Shown here in pieces: positions 22,911 to 34,663 of a stretch of 64,000 nt of DNA (positions within the stretch are counted from its first letter, which is position 1; every line of letters begins with the position of its first letter). The notes below the pieces were generated by a model. It worked only from the letters and a program-made list of their open reading frames with translations. It was not told the origin of the DNA and made no database searches. The DNA is from Pararge aegeria (taxonomy: Eukaryota; Arthropoda; Insecta; Lepidoptera; Nymphalidae): NCBI RefSeq assembly GCF_905163445.1, contig NC_053205.1, positions 4,921,001-4,985,000 on the forward strand, read 5' to 3'. The position numbers were made by a program, and so were the translations under genes.

Positions 22911-23214
22911 ACTGGACGTCTGATCGAGGGGGTTAGGGGCGATCTGGAAGCCATATAGTCTGCGTGGTTCCTCTCGAGGTCGGCTAGTAGGGCTGCCAAG
23001 TGGTGGGATCGCGCTCCGTCGGCGCGCGTGAACATTAGCCGGGTCCCCACCAGACGATCCAAAATGGATCGGCGATCCCGCGATCCGCGATCCAAAATCG
23101 TGATACGTGGAGCGTGGATCGTACTATGCCGATCAGTTTGTTTTAACTGCGATCCTAAACTACGCTCCAAGCGATCCATAGGCGATCCGTGATTCAGTCG
23201 AACTCTTGCTGGAG

Positions 23215-25618
23215 ATGGAGTCACACGTACAGCGGCGGCGTCGAATTGCCGTGGCAGCAGCAACCTTTATTTTACTTAAATATTTGCGCAAAAAAACACA
23301 AAAAAGAAAAAGACGGTTCTGGATAAAAACAATATACAAAAACCGCTTGGAATCTGGGACTCAGCTTTACGCAGAGTTAGTGTCAGATAAAGTTGAACAC
23401 AATTTCGCAAGAATGGATGTTAATAAATTTGAGGTATTGTGTTCATTATTGAATAACAAGCTAAGAAAGAATGATACAAATTATAGAGATGCCATTACTG
23501 TGAAGGAAAGATTACTACTAACATTGAGATTTTTAGCAACTGGAGATTCGTACGTCAGTTTGCAGTATCTCTTCCGCATTTCCAAACAGTCTAGGTCGAA
23601 AATTATCCCTGAAGTTTGTGAAGCAATCATTGACCTGTTAAAGGATTATGTGAAGGTAAGGAAAACCATACTTTATTACTCAATAAAAAGTAATGTATTA
23701 AAATAATAATTTAAAGAAGTAACATGTTTACAATTATTAATCAACATACTTTGAAAACAATAGAAAGTCAGAAAGGATATAGGTAGGTACTTATTTAATT
23801 CGATGGTGAATGTGGAATTCAGTAGACATATACTGTCCGAAAGTGATGTAAGAATCTGTGTCTGGTTGTGATGGCTGTGCACATTGTTGCAGAAGTTGGA
23901 AAGCTTCTGAAAGAGTTTCATCTGATATTTCATCTGCATTATTAGAAGAAGTTTTCTTTCTTTTTTTTGTTCGTTTGCTTGTTGTTTGTACATTGAATTG
24001 TACACTCTGATCATTCTGCTCTCTACTCTGATCTGTGTGGTGGTTGGCTCCTTCCGGTTGTGTGTCACTACTAATAATGCTACTGTTCTCGTTTTCGCTC
24101 ACTGTAGCATTTACTTCAAGTTCCCGTTCCGTCGTATCAGATTCTTCCTGTAACAAAATTATTATTATTACTACTTATTCTTATTTTCAGCTTTATAATA
24201 TGATTATATAGCTATATAATTGACCGAGCGAAGCGAAGGTCTCTGAGTCTACTTGAGTGAATTTGCACTTGTCCGTCCGTCCGTCTGTCAGAGCCTTATA
24301 CTTCTGAATTACTGAACGTAATTACTTAAAATTTAAATATAATATGTAAACTGATGGCCTCCCGCCAAATATGGCTTAAAAAGTTATATAAATATTTATT
24401 TCAGGGGGGCTCTCATAGAAGCGAAAGCGAAGTAAAATATTTTTATAGCGTTACATAGGGTTGCGGTAAATTATTTTAACGATAATTAAGAATACATTCC
24501 AAAAGTATTTTTTTTTTTTAATTTTTCCCCTAAAATTGGCGAAATGGGGGGCTTTCAAAGTGGAGATTTTCTAACGTCCAAAGTTGACCTCAGAACTCTC
24601 AATTTTCTGAAAGGCTGAGCCTGAAACTTGATCAATTATATGCATTATATCCTGTACTTGAACAACAAAAACCAAAATTAGATAAATATCATAAGGAAAC
24701 GAAATTATTTAATTTTTAATGAGCTTCCGTATTTTTAACAGAACTTCACAATGATGTCAATAGATGGCGCTCTGTACAAGTTTACGGATACCGCGAGGTC
24801 TCAGTTCGGGGCGAACCACTAGTATTTATAATGTGTTGAGGATCTCACGGCATCTTTCTTTTCAGGTGCCGTCAACTGAAGAAGAGTGGCGTACAGTTTC
24901 TCAGCAATTCGAGAATAAATGGAATTTCCCACACGTGATAGGAGCGATGGACGGCAAACATGTCACTTTGCAATCGCCTTTTAATAGTGGAAACGACTTT
25001 GATAATTACAAATTATTTCCTAGTATTGTTCTTTTTGCATTAGTCGATGCAAATTATAAGTTCCTGTATGTGAATGTTGGGACTAAAGGCAGAATATCAG
25101 ATGGAGGCGTGTTCAAAAGCACAAATTTATATAAAAAACTGGAAAAAAAAGAACTAAACATTCCACCACCGGACATATTGCAAGTTCCCTATAAAATTGA
25201 GGTACCCTATTGTATATTAGGTGATAAAGCTTTTCAGCTGAATAAATATACAATGAAACCATACGATGGTACTCGGGAAAGGGGTTCGTGTGAAAGAATT
25301 TTCAACTACTGACTGTCAAGAGCACGTAGAGTAGTAGAAAACGCGTTTGGAGTATTTAGTTCTGTCTACAGAGTTCTGCGTAAACCTATGCTTTTGGAAC
25401 CAGAAACTGCGACTAAAGTCGTGCTGGCAACGGTTCATCTGTATAACTACTTACGCAGTAATTCTAACTTTACATCGCCAGGAACGTTTGATATAGTACA
25501 GGAGAATGGAGATGTTATACTTGGAAGCTGGCGAAATGAGCCACCATCACAATCACTACAACCGATGGCCTACCAAGAAGAGCAACAGAAAATGCCAATA
25601 CAATACGGTCCCACTTAG
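23215..25618 (+). pseudogene. H5 PIF/Harbinger transposase with stop codon
   Basis: Exons 23215-23655 (donor AAG/GTAAG) and 24866-25618 (acceptor TTTCAG), phase 0. DDE motifs: GAMDGKHV, LGDKAF (second Asp) and RARRVVENAFGVF. A TGA at 25310-25312 sits where relatives have Arg (NYRLSRARR), as expected for CGA-to-TGA decay, just before the catalytic Glu. The C-terminus also departs from relatives (ends QYGPT without the WQD/E motif), suggesting a second lesion. An upstream frame at 24764 is intron sequence. Confidence 0.87.
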
Positions 25619-26344
25619 CAAGTCACTTTGTTACAAACAATACAATAATTTGGCAAAATGAATATCAGTAAAGTAATGACTCACATGTTCCAAAGTATCG
25701 CGAGTGATACCGGGTTCATTTTTATCCGCCATTAAGTCGAAGTCATCATACTCAAACCACTTTGATTTATACGTATCTTGAGCACCTGAAATAAACAAGT
25801 AACTCATTAAATAACCACGTGTATTTATTTCCTATTAGCTTATTTACTACCTACTAATTATTACTCTGTTATTTCGACGTGTTATTTAAATAGACGGAAA
25901 TAAAACATTATTTTCTACATGCTTCCACGCTTTTTTCACAAATAGAATGCTGTTAAAATATATATGTAAAACTTTTTAGTGCGGTACCTACTGATAACAA
26001 GTATATGTTCAATTTTAAACGCTAAAAGAAATCGAGTGAAAATTCCTTAATTTTACTTAAACATATAGTGTAATAAGTATAATAAACCATAAGTAGTTTG
26101 TTTTCTTACCTGATCCAGTTATATGGCTTTGTTTCTCTCTGAATTTTTCCCTTCTGTAGCCTCCCGCCAGAGACCGCATTTTTTTCTTTAGGTCTTCTAT
26201 GGGTTTGTTCTCCATTTCGCGAGAAATCTGACGCCACGCATCTTCTCTGACACCTCTATTGGTATAATTAACATCTTTTGGATCCCATAAACATTTAAAT
26301 TCCTTATAAAGCGATATTAGACGGCGACTTTGCGAGATGTCCAT
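23791..26344 (-). CDS. H5 MADF-domain accessory protein, three exons
   Basis: Exons 26344-26110, 25785-25685 and 24147-23791 give 230 aa with consistent phases (donors GTAAG, GTGAG; acceptors TTTCAG, TTACAG). MADF: LYKEFKCLWDPKDVNYTNR, EDLKKKMRSLAGGYRREK, then YKSKWFEYDDFDL in exon 2. Exon 3 is acidic, with a basic KRTKKRKK nuclear-localisation-like cluster and a helical tail. Exon layout matches H3. Transposase exon 2 lies in the intron between exons 2 and 3. Confidence 0.83.
24221..24830. repeat. Unclassified repeat insert in H5 intron
   Basis: A block of about 600 bp starting GACCGAGCGAAGCGAAGGTC, with GTCCGTCCGTCCGTCTGTC just inside, and ending near GGTCTCAGTTCGGGGCGAAC. No ORF. The start looks like a dispersed insect repeat I have seen but cannot class; the right boundary is approximate. 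It makes this intron longer than in the other Harbingers. Confidence 0.4.
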
Positions 26345-26520
26345 GGTGTGGTGGATCGCGCGAACAACACACAACCGTCCACATCGCGCGCGCCAAGCAA
26401 CTGAGGCACCTTTGAGGCTGACAAAAAACCGACAACGTACGGATCGGGCGCAGCAGGGAGCGCGTGCTCCAATACGAGCGCATGGATCGCGCGCGGCACG
26501 TCCACACCGCCTGCTCAAAT

Positions 26521-27957
26521 AAAGGAAACAAAAATAGTATAAAACAGATCACACAATTCTTGAATAGCAAAGAATTGCAAAATACATTAAACCAGATTAT
26601 TAAGATTGATCAAACAATAGATTATAAAGAAGAAATGACAGATCTGAAGGAAAAGAATAAAATTAAACTGCGAAGTAAACATGTCGAATTATCTCCTTAC
26701 CTAGACGACATTGGATTGCTCCGCGTGGGAGGTCGTTTGCAAAGCTCTAGATTAGTAGGAGAAATTAAGAATACAATTATCTTATCTCAAACTTCTCACC
26801 TCAGTTGGCTTCTCGTAAATGATGCACACATAAAGTTATTACATGGAGGATATGCTATGATGATGAACTATTTGAGGTCACGGTATTGGATTGTTGGGTT
26901 AAAACAATTGGTGAAGAAATGTGGTCGCCAATGTGTCACTTGCACTCGACACAAATCATTAACAACTCAACCTCAGATGGGAAACTTACCTGAGGTGCGA
27001 GTCAACCCAGGACCCCCCCAACCCTTTAAATGCTCTGGGGTCGATTATGCAGGTCCGATCCAAATTCGGACGTCTAAAGGAAGAGGACATAGGTCGTACA
27101 AAGGCTATATTTGCCTTTTCATATGCATGAAGACAAAGGCAGTTCATTTAGAAGCGGTGAGTGACTTGACGTCTTCAGGTTTCCTGTCAGCTTTCAGAAG
27201 ATTCACGTCTCGACGGGGAAAGTGCGCAGAAATCTGGAGCGACAACGGATTGAACTTTGTAGAAGCTGCCAGAGAGTTAGCCCTCATGCTGAATCAAACC
27301 AAGAGTGATTTTGGTCGAGAAGTTGCAGAATTGTTAGCCAATGATGGAACTTCTTGGCATTTTATTCCACCTCGGGCTCCAAACTTTGGAGGTCTTTGGG
27401 AGGCAGGCATTAAATCTGTCAAAACACATTTGGCCTAAGTAATTGGAAGTCCAACCTTAACTTTCGAAGAAATGAGTACATTGTTGGCACTAATCGAGGC
27501 TTGTCTGAACTCTCGGCCTTTATGTGAAATTAGTGATCATCCTGAGGTTTTGATGCCACTTACTCCAGCTCACTTCTTGGTGGGAGAACCATTGATTTTG
27601 ATACCAGAACAAAATTATGATGATACATAAATATCGGCTTTAGACAGATGGCACCTGGTACAAAGAATTACACAGCACTTCTTGAAACGTTGGTCTGCAG
27701 AATATTTACACACTCTTTAAGAGCGTCACAAATGGTATAAAGAGCGATCCACCCAAGCCAGGAAACCTTGTTATAATTAAAGAGGAGGACACACCACCAG
27801 CTAAGTGGCCAATGGCAAAGATACTGCAACTACACCCTGGACAGGATGACATCATCCGCGTGGCGACAATAAGAACAAGGACATCCACGCTGAAAAGGCC
27901 ACTAACAAAGTTGGAAAGTGAACCCGACATGATAATCATGAAAACTACAACTTTCTA
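26521..27957 (+). pseudogene. BEL/Pao integrase fragment
   Basis: The open part (to 27436) reads as the end of RNase H/linker, then the integrase zinc region (HIKLLHGGYAMMMNYLRSRY...CVTCTRHK). The catalytic core follows: CSGVDYAGPI (Asp), WSDNGLNFV (Asp), GGLWEAGIKSVK (Glu), then ACLNSRPL and the PPAKWPMAKILQLHPG C-terminal motif of BEL/Pao. Stop codons at 27436, 27628 and 27718 and a frameshift after 27720 show decay. No LTR is seen on either side. It abuts the broken right end of H5. Confidence 0.85.
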
Positions 27958-27959
27958 AA

Positions 27960-28950
27960 ATAAATTTTATCCAGCTCCCATCAGTAATGTTCGATGGTAC
28001 CAAATTAGAATTCAGTAGTACTGTAAAAAATCTAGGTGTTACTTTTGACAATACTTTGTCCTGGGCCCCTCAAATTTCTCATTTGAGCCGTAAGATTTTT
28101 GGTGTTCTAGGTAAATTGAGGAGATGGAAAAATCTACTACCACTTAAAACTAAAATATCTCTTGCTCACACTTCTTGTTTCTCAGATTTGTCACAACAGT
28201 TACTTAACAAGCTTGAACGAATTCAAAACCTAATAATAAGATTTGTGTTTGGGCTCAGGAAGTTTGACTATATAACTCAACACCGAATTAAACTCCAATG
28301 GCTCACTATTAGACACCGACGAAACTATCATATTTTAAGTTTTCTTTACACTATTCTTTTTCATCCACATACTCCGACTTAACTTAAAGATAGCTTTACA
28401 TTTCTTGGTGCTATTTCAATTCTTTCACTTACTCTCCGTTCTCAGAGTGACAATAAGCTGGAAGTGCCAATCAGCCGTACGCACTGTTACAATGAGTCAT
28501 TTACTATCAAGGCAGTTAAATTGTGGAATGATCTTCCACGTGACATTCGTTACGCTTAATCACACAGTATTTTTAAGACTCGTCTAAAGAATTATTATTT
28601 AACACTGTAAGTATGATTATTATATTCCACATTTACTTTCTGTACCGATAACATTATTATATATAGTTTTAGTATTATTTATTTTACCATATAGTATTTT
28701 ATTTTATTTTATATATGTACTGTTTTTGTAATTATTAATATGTATGTATATTCTTAGAGTTTTGCGCACCGCTATAAGGATTTATATGTGAGCCAATTCC
28801 TCATAATGGTTGCCTGGAAGAAATCACTATAAGTGATAAGGCCGCCTTTGTTACACAAATTTAATTGTTGTACCTTTGTTGTTTTTGTCTCTTTTATTTA
28901 TTTTTTTCTTGTGTGCAATAAAGTATTTTTGATTGATTGATTGATTGACC
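27960..28950 (+). mobile_element. CR1-like non-LTR 3' fragment
   Basis: C-terminal reverse transcriptase remnant (VKNLGVTFDNTLSW, LLNKLERIQNLIIRFVFGLR, RHRRNYHIL, LWNDLPRDIR), about 27987-28608, with stops at 28379 and 28557 and an internal deletion near 28180. The 3' UTR ends in AATAAAG and a (GATT)n tail at 28931-28948. Related to, but distinct from, the fragment at 166-1007 and older. Confidence 0.82.
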
Positions 28951-29581
28951 ATAGTACCATACTATTGCAGATAGGTAAGTAGGTGCGTAAGTACAGCCCT
29001 AGAGTAGAATGCTCAGGCAGAAGATGCAATAAAATGTGTTTGTGATGGCTGCGCCGAGCATAACCTAGTTGTTCATAGTGCTACCTCATATTACAATAAA
29101 AATATTGCTCATTTAGAGGTCCCTGAACACAATTCATACAAAAATACCAGTCATACAAAAAAATGTTTTAAATAATATTTCATTATCTTTCTTATGTTTT
29201 TTGTTGCAAAACACTTACTTCTACATTTCAGGAGATATTGTTATTTTAAAAGCGTGGAACATTTTATACATAATGACGTCATTCCGATTTCACATATTTC
29301 ATTATCTTTCTTATGTTTTTTGTTGCAAAACACTTACTTCTACATTTCAGGAGATATTGTTATTTTAAAAGCGTGGAACATTTTATACATAATGACGTCA
29401 TTCCGATTTCACCACTATTAATCCTAAAATGAGTAAATAAATTAGTTTTTAGAAATGTCAAAATCAACTGAGCGTTCGCCGGAATAGCAATTCAGGTTCT
29501 AAATTTAAAATAACGTAGGTAATTCTAAAACATAATAGAGTGTTAACAGAAATTACCACCAATGTCATTAATTCTCATTAA
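28951..29581. other. AT-rich spacer with a tandem duplication
   Basis: No gene recognised. Apart from the 119-bp duplication at 29175-29412 I see no structure. It may contain the missing left part of the hAT element that follows. Confidence 0.5.
29175..29412. repeat. 119-bp tandem duplication, two copies
   Basis: 29175-29293 and 29294-29412 are identical by eye. Each carries a polypyrimidine stretch and the word ATGACGTCAT. No coding role apparent. Confidence 0.85.
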
Positions 29582-30463
29582 ATGTGTGATTTCTATTATT
29601 CAGGAACTTCGAAAAGAAGAAAACAAAATGAAAGTAGTAGTGAAAGTGACAGTGCTGGTGAAAAGATAGAGAGTATAGCACAGAGCTCTTTCACACCTGT
29701 GGCTCACACTGAGCCATCTTCGTCTTGCACTGACACAGCTGAGGCTGAAAGTATTTGTGATAATGACCTAGGCCTATGACCTAGGCTAGGGTAGGACACG
29801 CTTCTTTAATGACTACAAGTGAAAAAACGGAAATGCTAAAACGCTGCTGGGTACCTCCTACAAATTATGACTTTGCCGAAGATGCCAAAGCCGCTAACTT
29901 GAAACGAAAGTTCAATCATTGTTGGTTACTGACTTACGCGCCTTGGCTAGTATATTCTAAATACTTAAAAGGGTCACTGTGTTTATACTGCGTATTATTT
30001 TCTGCCATTGGTTGAATTGAAACAAAAAAACACAAAGTTTCACCCGATACTACGGGTTAGGTTAGGTTAGAATCCTTCGATAATGAAGCCGAACTGTGGT
30101 ATAGAGAATGGAAAGACGAGGAGGGTATGCCAAGAGAGCACCTAAGAGAGCTGAAATTTGCGGAGTTGTTACAGAATGCGGAAACATTCTTTCCTGCAAC
30201 CAAAAAAGCCATACTAAATTACTTTGGCTCTGCCTTGCGCCACAAGCAATATAGACAGGTCCTTTTCTACATTGCGGCGAGTTAAAACGTGGCTGAGATC
30301 GATTATGCTCGAGGACCGCTTAAATGGCCTGTGTATATTAAGTGTACACCGAAAAATGGAGCAAGAAAATTCACACGCAATTTCTAGTGAGGTTTTGAAA
30401 CGGAAAACCGAGAAGATTGCTGTTGTAACTTATACCTACCTAAATAAATATAAATTTTTGTAG
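29582..30463 (+). pseudogene. hAT (ZMYM/TTF-type) transposase, internally deleted
   Basis: Pieces in order: a Ser-rich N-terminus, a TTF-type zinc-finger part (RKFNHCWLLTYAPWLVYSK...GSLCLYCVLFS, 29809-30012), a short YREWKDEEG...LRHKQYRQVLF segment, then the hAT C-terminal dimerisation region (DRSFSTLRRVKTWLRSIM, EDRLNGLCILSVHRK) to 30463. The RNase H-like catalytic middle is missing. Frames change between pieces, so this is a non-autonomous remnant. Confidence 0.8.
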
Positions 30464-30490
30464 CAAACGTATAAGTTTTACTTATTGTAG

Positions 30491-30527
30491 TGTGCCCCCC
30501 CTGAACTAAATCCTGACTACGCCCTTG
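30491..30527. repeat. hAT-type terminal inverted repeat, right end
   Basis: TGTGCCCCCCCTGAACTAAA followed by TCCTGACTACGCCCTTG resembles the CAGGGGCG(T)...GGGGGGCAC ends of insect hAT elements. The matching left end was not found. Confidence 0.5.
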
Positions 30528-31364
30528 TACTTCATATTAATCGAACTATTGCACTTTATTTTAAATTACGAAAAAAATAAAATTATTTTTTCGTTTCCTT
30601 TGGATTATATTGTATGCTATAGATAGTGCAAGAAACGTGTTTTTTTGCGTTTATTTAACGTTGAAATACCAGACAAACAAAATTACAACGGGAATCAATA
30701 AAATTTTAGAAATGCTAAATATTAATTAATTAAGAAGAACAAAGTACACAACAAAAGAACACAAACTTTACGAATTCTCAAGATCGCTCTCTTCGGACTC
30801 CAATTCAGAATCAGTTTGTAAATTGGAGACGTCAACCAAATCAATTTGATTTTCTTGAAACTTGATTAGTTCAAGGGTTCCAGTGAAGAAATGATATCGT
30901 TTTTTTGCATTCAATTTAGGTCCATGTTCCATATAGTTTCATCACCGTCTGTTAGCTTAGAGGGGACTAGAGGTCATAAATATGCTCGAGTCGTCTTGCT
31001 TGCTGTCCATTTTCTGCTTGTATCGGCTTTGGTTAGATGCACCATCAAATCCCCACTGCAGTTGACACAGTTATCCAACCAGTGTCAAGTGCTTGTCCTG
31101 GACCCCAAGTCTGCTATTTTACAAGATTTACCATTATGACACCATTCCATTGCCGTCCAATTAGCATTGTCTCAAAAGTTCGTAGTCTACTAAATTCACA
31201 ATTGTCTTACAATTGGATTGTAATTGGATGATAATAGCATTGTGGTAGAAAGGGAATCAGTGTTGCCATTTGTTCAAAATGTGTTTGTAGAAGTGAAATT
31301 CAAAAAACTACCATTAATTAATAATGTCTAATTAAGCGAATTTTTGATTATAAATATTGTTAAA
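30528..31364. other. Region with a degraded minus-strand ORF remnant
   Basis: Mostly AT-rich. Minus-strand pieces at about 31090-30920 (LQWGFDGASNQSRYKQ...FMTSLVPLKL) and 30880-30774 (acidic tail ending SEESDLENS, TAA) look like the remains of one repetitive-element protein whose family I cannot name. No intact gene. Confidence 0.4.
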
Positions 31365-31675
31365 TGTTACTGACGTATGTTACATCCTGCATCGCTATGC
31401 TATCGCCAGCCCGCACTGGATCACCTACTTATGCCCGCTTACGCTGGATCACATACCTAGCGTACAAATTGTGCAATTGAGGGCATTGCTGAGTCCGCAA
31501 CACGAGTCGCGCGGCTCGGCTTACGTGACCGGCGAACGGACACTTCTTTACCCACATCGAAAGACGTCACTCTCTCTATAGTTTTAATAATTATTTGTAA
31601 TTTATTTTTATTCAAATTAAATTAATATAAGTATATTGATATTTTCCTGAGTCCTCCTGCGTCGGTCTACATAAA
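31365..31675 (+). repeat. Left LTR of the errantivirus
   Basis: Starts TGTTACTGACGTATG and ends just before the primer-binding site at 31676. Contains a GC-rich centre and an AT-rich downstream half. The boundaries are inferred from the TG start and the primer site because the right LTR is outside the window. Confidence 0.65.
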
Positions 31676-31693
31676 TGGCGCAGTCTCTGTAGG
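31676..31693 (+). promoter_or_regulatory. tRNA primer-binding site
   Basis: TGGCGCAGTCTCTGTAGG directly follows the LTR. TGGCGCAGTC is the serine-tRNA type primer site seen in the 17.6/297/TED group of errantiviruses. Confidence 0.7.
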
Positions 31694-32022
31694 GTTCTCG
31701 GGTCGAGTCGCGAAATTAGGAAATAGCCAAAATCACATCCTCTCACGCCTCGATAGACTTTCAACGTCGCACCGGGAATACTTGAAACGAGTGGCCACGT
31801 GGGAGATTCGTGGAAGAGAAGTCAATTATGTTCATGTAAGTACGCTGAATTTTTTCCAGTGATTACTTCCCTTTCACCTAAATATAATTTTATTTTACCT
31901 TTGTCTACATTACACCTAGCAAAATTTTCCACCAAAGGAAAGACCCTAAACCTAAGTTAAGTAGTAGTAGTAGTAGACAAGTAGATTTAGATTCAAGACG
32001 TAAGATTGACGATTCGTCAAAC

Positions 32023-33025
32023 ATGTCCGACTTAGATAACATTTTTAAAGCTCTCCGTTTAGTACCGGAATTTGACGGAAATTCTAATACTTTAACCAGA
32101 TTTATTAAACTTTGCGATCAATTAGTTACTCAGTATGCGAACGGACCTGAAATAAATCAATTAGGACTTATTAACGGTATTTTAAATAAAACTTCGGGGC
32201 CCGCCGCCCGTTTGATTAACACTAACGGAATACCTACAGATTGGGCCGGCATTCGTAATGCTCTTATAAATAATTTCTCGGATCAGAGGAACGAGATTGC
32301 TCTCTATAACGATTTGTCCCTTCTCACGTTAGCTTCACGAAGTTAACACCATGTATTTGCAAAGTAGAAATGACCATATGCCTGAAAAGAAACCTACATC
32401 GCAACCCTTGCCTCTATCAAATCATCCTATTCGTAATTTTAATAGTAACCCTATTGTACCATTTTTTAAGCCTATGAATTTAAATATGCCTAGTCCCTCT
32501 AGACCGCAATACATGCACCAAGCACCACCCCAGTTTAATCAATTTAGGTTACCTATCAGTCAGCCACGTGGACCCACACGTACGCAGCACATGTTTAGCG
32601 CGCCGTTGCCTGGTAATAACCAGCGCAGCGCTGTGTTCAAATTGCCACCGAAGCCACATGGTTCCACGGCAATGAGTGGCGTTAGCCACTTTGCAAACAA
32701 GCCACTACCACATTCCGGCTGGAATTGGGCGAAACAAGGTAATCCGCCACCTTCTAATTACTTTAAGGCTCGCGATGTTAATCTGAATGAATGTTCGAAT
32801 TATGTTGACTATTATAAATATCCCGATCATTACGATTACTATTATGACCCTAACGATGGTATAGATTATAGTGACCAGTACTATGACTGCTACCCTTATG
32901 AATTTGACACCTCTCATGACATGATCAACAATTGCAATGCCCAGACCACCAGAGAGCCGCAGCAACCAGAAGCGGAAACCAATGAGGATTTTCGAGAGGA
33001 ATCGAAATCAAACAGGTTAAAATAG
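32023..33025 (+). pseudogene. Errantivirus gag, broken
   Basis: The ATG at 32023 (MSDLDNIFKALRLVPEFDG) starts a normal gag N-terminus with LTRFIKLCDQLV and NALINNFSDQRNE. A TAA at 32344 and an apparent deletion remove the middle. The C-terminal half (32351-33025) is Pro/Asn-rich, then Tyr/Asp-rich (YYKYPDHYDYYYDP), which fits the tail of TED-like gag. No zinc knuckle, as is usual for errantiviruses. It should form the particle shell; here it is dead. Confidence 0.78.
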
Positions 33026-33114
33026 AACTTAATTAACAAACTCAAAGAAAGTTACCATATATACGAATTTCTGATCCACCCTTAAATTTCCTGATAGATT
33101 TTTTATTTTTTATT

Positions 33115-33580
33115 AACGATAGGCCAGCGTTTGACGACAATCATGCCCGTTAGAAAGCAATGATGAGGTCTAGGTTGGAGCACGCTTGCCTAGAAAAAGC
33201 CTATTCACTCTAGCCTTGAAGGTACTTAAATTATACGTGGCAGGAAACACAGTTACCGGGAGGGCGTTCCACATCTTAGCGGCACGTATCAGAAACGTGG
33301 ATAAAAAACGTTTCGTGCGTGTTGATGGGATATCAACCACATAAGGATGCCACCGCTCTCGGTGTCTCGCTGTTCTGTGGTAAAACGGGGAAGGGGGAAC
33401 AAGATTGTGAAGTTCCTGAGCACACTCACCGAAGTATATCCGGTAAAATACCGATAAACAGGCAACATTGCGTCGGTGCTGGAGACTATGTAGTTTCGCC
33501 TGCGTTAACGAATTGTCGCCTATAATTCTCCTGGCGCGACGATCCACCGAATCCAAGATACAGGGGCTAATCAATCTTTT
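33115..33580 (-). mobile_element. 5'-truncated non-LTR retrotransposon fragment
   Basis: A minus-strand frame (33574-33170) encodes only the extreme C-terminus of a reverse transcriptase: LDSVDRRARRIIGD, LQHRRNVACLSVFYRIYFG, HRTARHRERW and MWNALPVTVFPATYNLSTFK. It splits the errantivirus protease just before SPEAVENYF. Boundaries are approximate and no clear duplication was found. Confidence 0.75.
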
Positions 33581-33581
33581 A

Positions 33582-34529
33582 ATAGTCCCGAGGCAGTTGA
33601 AAATTATTTTAGCAACGTGCAGTTAAATTATGACCCGTTTGAAGTTACAAATGTTCACGCAACAAGTAAAAATGATTATTCCATCACTTTGCCGTGTTTT
33701 TCAGAAATCAATGATTCGAACGCCATGAAGTTGTTCGTATATAAGTTTCACGATCATTTTGACGAATTAATTGGTATGGATTTACTCACAAAGTGGGAAG
33801 CTAACTTAGATCTTAAAGAGCTAAGCTTAATTACTAAATTTGCAGTCAATCCAATAAAATTGTATAATTCCAGGAATTTAAATCTCTACGAAGAGATAAT
33901 TCCAGCCCAAAGCTCTAAATTACTTAGGTTACCAATTAATGCACCCGATGGTGAGGTTTTAGTTGAAGAACAGATTGTGTGTAACTGCATAATAGGAGAA
34001 TGCCTCGCTACAGTCAAAAACTGTCGTGGTATTGTTGAAGTCGTAAATCCAACTAAAAACGACATTATATTTTCGTTACACTGCGCTACGCAAGCAACCG
34101 TATTTAATGTTGAGTACGCTAGTACCGAACACCTTTCGCCGCGCGCTAGTGAAGTCTTATCGCGATTACGAATGAACCATTTGAATGAGGAGGAAAAAGC
34201 AAATTTAAAAGCGCTATGCTCAAAATATTCTGACGTTTTCTATATCGAAGGCGAAGCCTTAACCTTTACGAATAAAATCAAACATAGTATTCGGACTACT
34301 GACGAAATTCCTATTCACACTAAAAGTTATCGTTATCCTTTATCCGTCGCGAGGAAGTTCGAAATCAGATTAGTAACATGTTAGATCAGGGTATTATAAG
34401 ATCGTCAGAGTCTGCCTGGAGCTCACCTATTTGGGTTGTACCCAAGAAGGTTGACGCGTCGGGAAAAAGAAAATGGCGTCTGGTCGTTGACTTTAGAAAA
34501 CTGAACGAAAAGACAATAGACGATAAATA
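33582..34529 (+). pseudogene. Errantivirus pol: protease end and RT N-terminus
   Basis: The open frame 33617-34381 holds the end of the protease and linker (GMDLLTKWEANLDL; LSRLRMNHLNEEEKANLKALCSKY) and the RT entry IRTTDEIPIHTKSYRYP. The frame shifts at about 34345, after which the RT continues: ISNMLDQGIIRSSESAWSSP, WVVPKK, WRLVVDFRKLNEKTIDDKY, ending exactly at the TA target of the Sailor-like transposon (34528-34529). RT resumes at 39290 in the first array unit. Confidence 0.85.
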
Positions 34530-34663
34530 CAAGTAGCGGCACGAAACTCTAGCGGTGACCTTCATTGCGCAGAAGTCGAAAGTAAGGTATCATGGGGGAA
34601 TAAGTCTCGATTCTGCAGCAGCAAGCAGGGAACAAATAACAGTTATAGTTATTTTAAAATAAA

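Larger units (their letters stand above)
5112..23037 (-). mobile_element. Jockey-clade non-LTR retrotransposon, split by four insertions
   Basis: Remaining pieces, 3' to 5' on the minus strand: 5112 to about 5343 (3' UTR), about 8026-8074, 11217-11370, 14486-15229 and 19640-23037, about 4.6 kb in total. They form one element because the reading frame resumes across each insertion. Insertions are H2, H3 (TAA duplication), H4 (TAA duplication) and an RTE element (18-bp duplication). ORF1 has zinc knuckles; ORF2 has endonuclease and reverse transcriptase. Several frameshifts and one TAG make it dead. The extreme 3' end (no poly-A seen) and the 5' end (cut by H5) are not resolved. Confidence 0.8.
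23038..26520. mobile_element. PIF/Harbinger element H5, right end lost
   Basis: The left end is near 23038 after a TTA, with many GGATCG/GCGATCC words. The right inverted repeat that should mirror it is absent: the sequence passes directly into a BEL/Pao fragment at about 26517. Transposase has one stop codon; the MADF gene is intact. An unrelated repeat lies in the transposase intron. Confidence 0.75.

Noticed and set aside
20220..22923. Several plus-strand ORFs opposite the Jockey ORFs
   Set aside because: Antisense shadows of GC-rich minus-strand coding sequence.
26517..26530. Right terminus of H5
   Set aside because: Sequence does not mirror the left end at 23038 and no TTA pair fits, so the right end is considered lost.
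30054..30071. TTAGG-like repeats resembling insect telomere
   Set aside because: Only about three units; too short to be interstitial telomere and common by chance.
31676..31760. Possible tRNA gene next to the LTR
   Set aside because: Only the primer-binding complement is present; no cloverleaf can be drawn.
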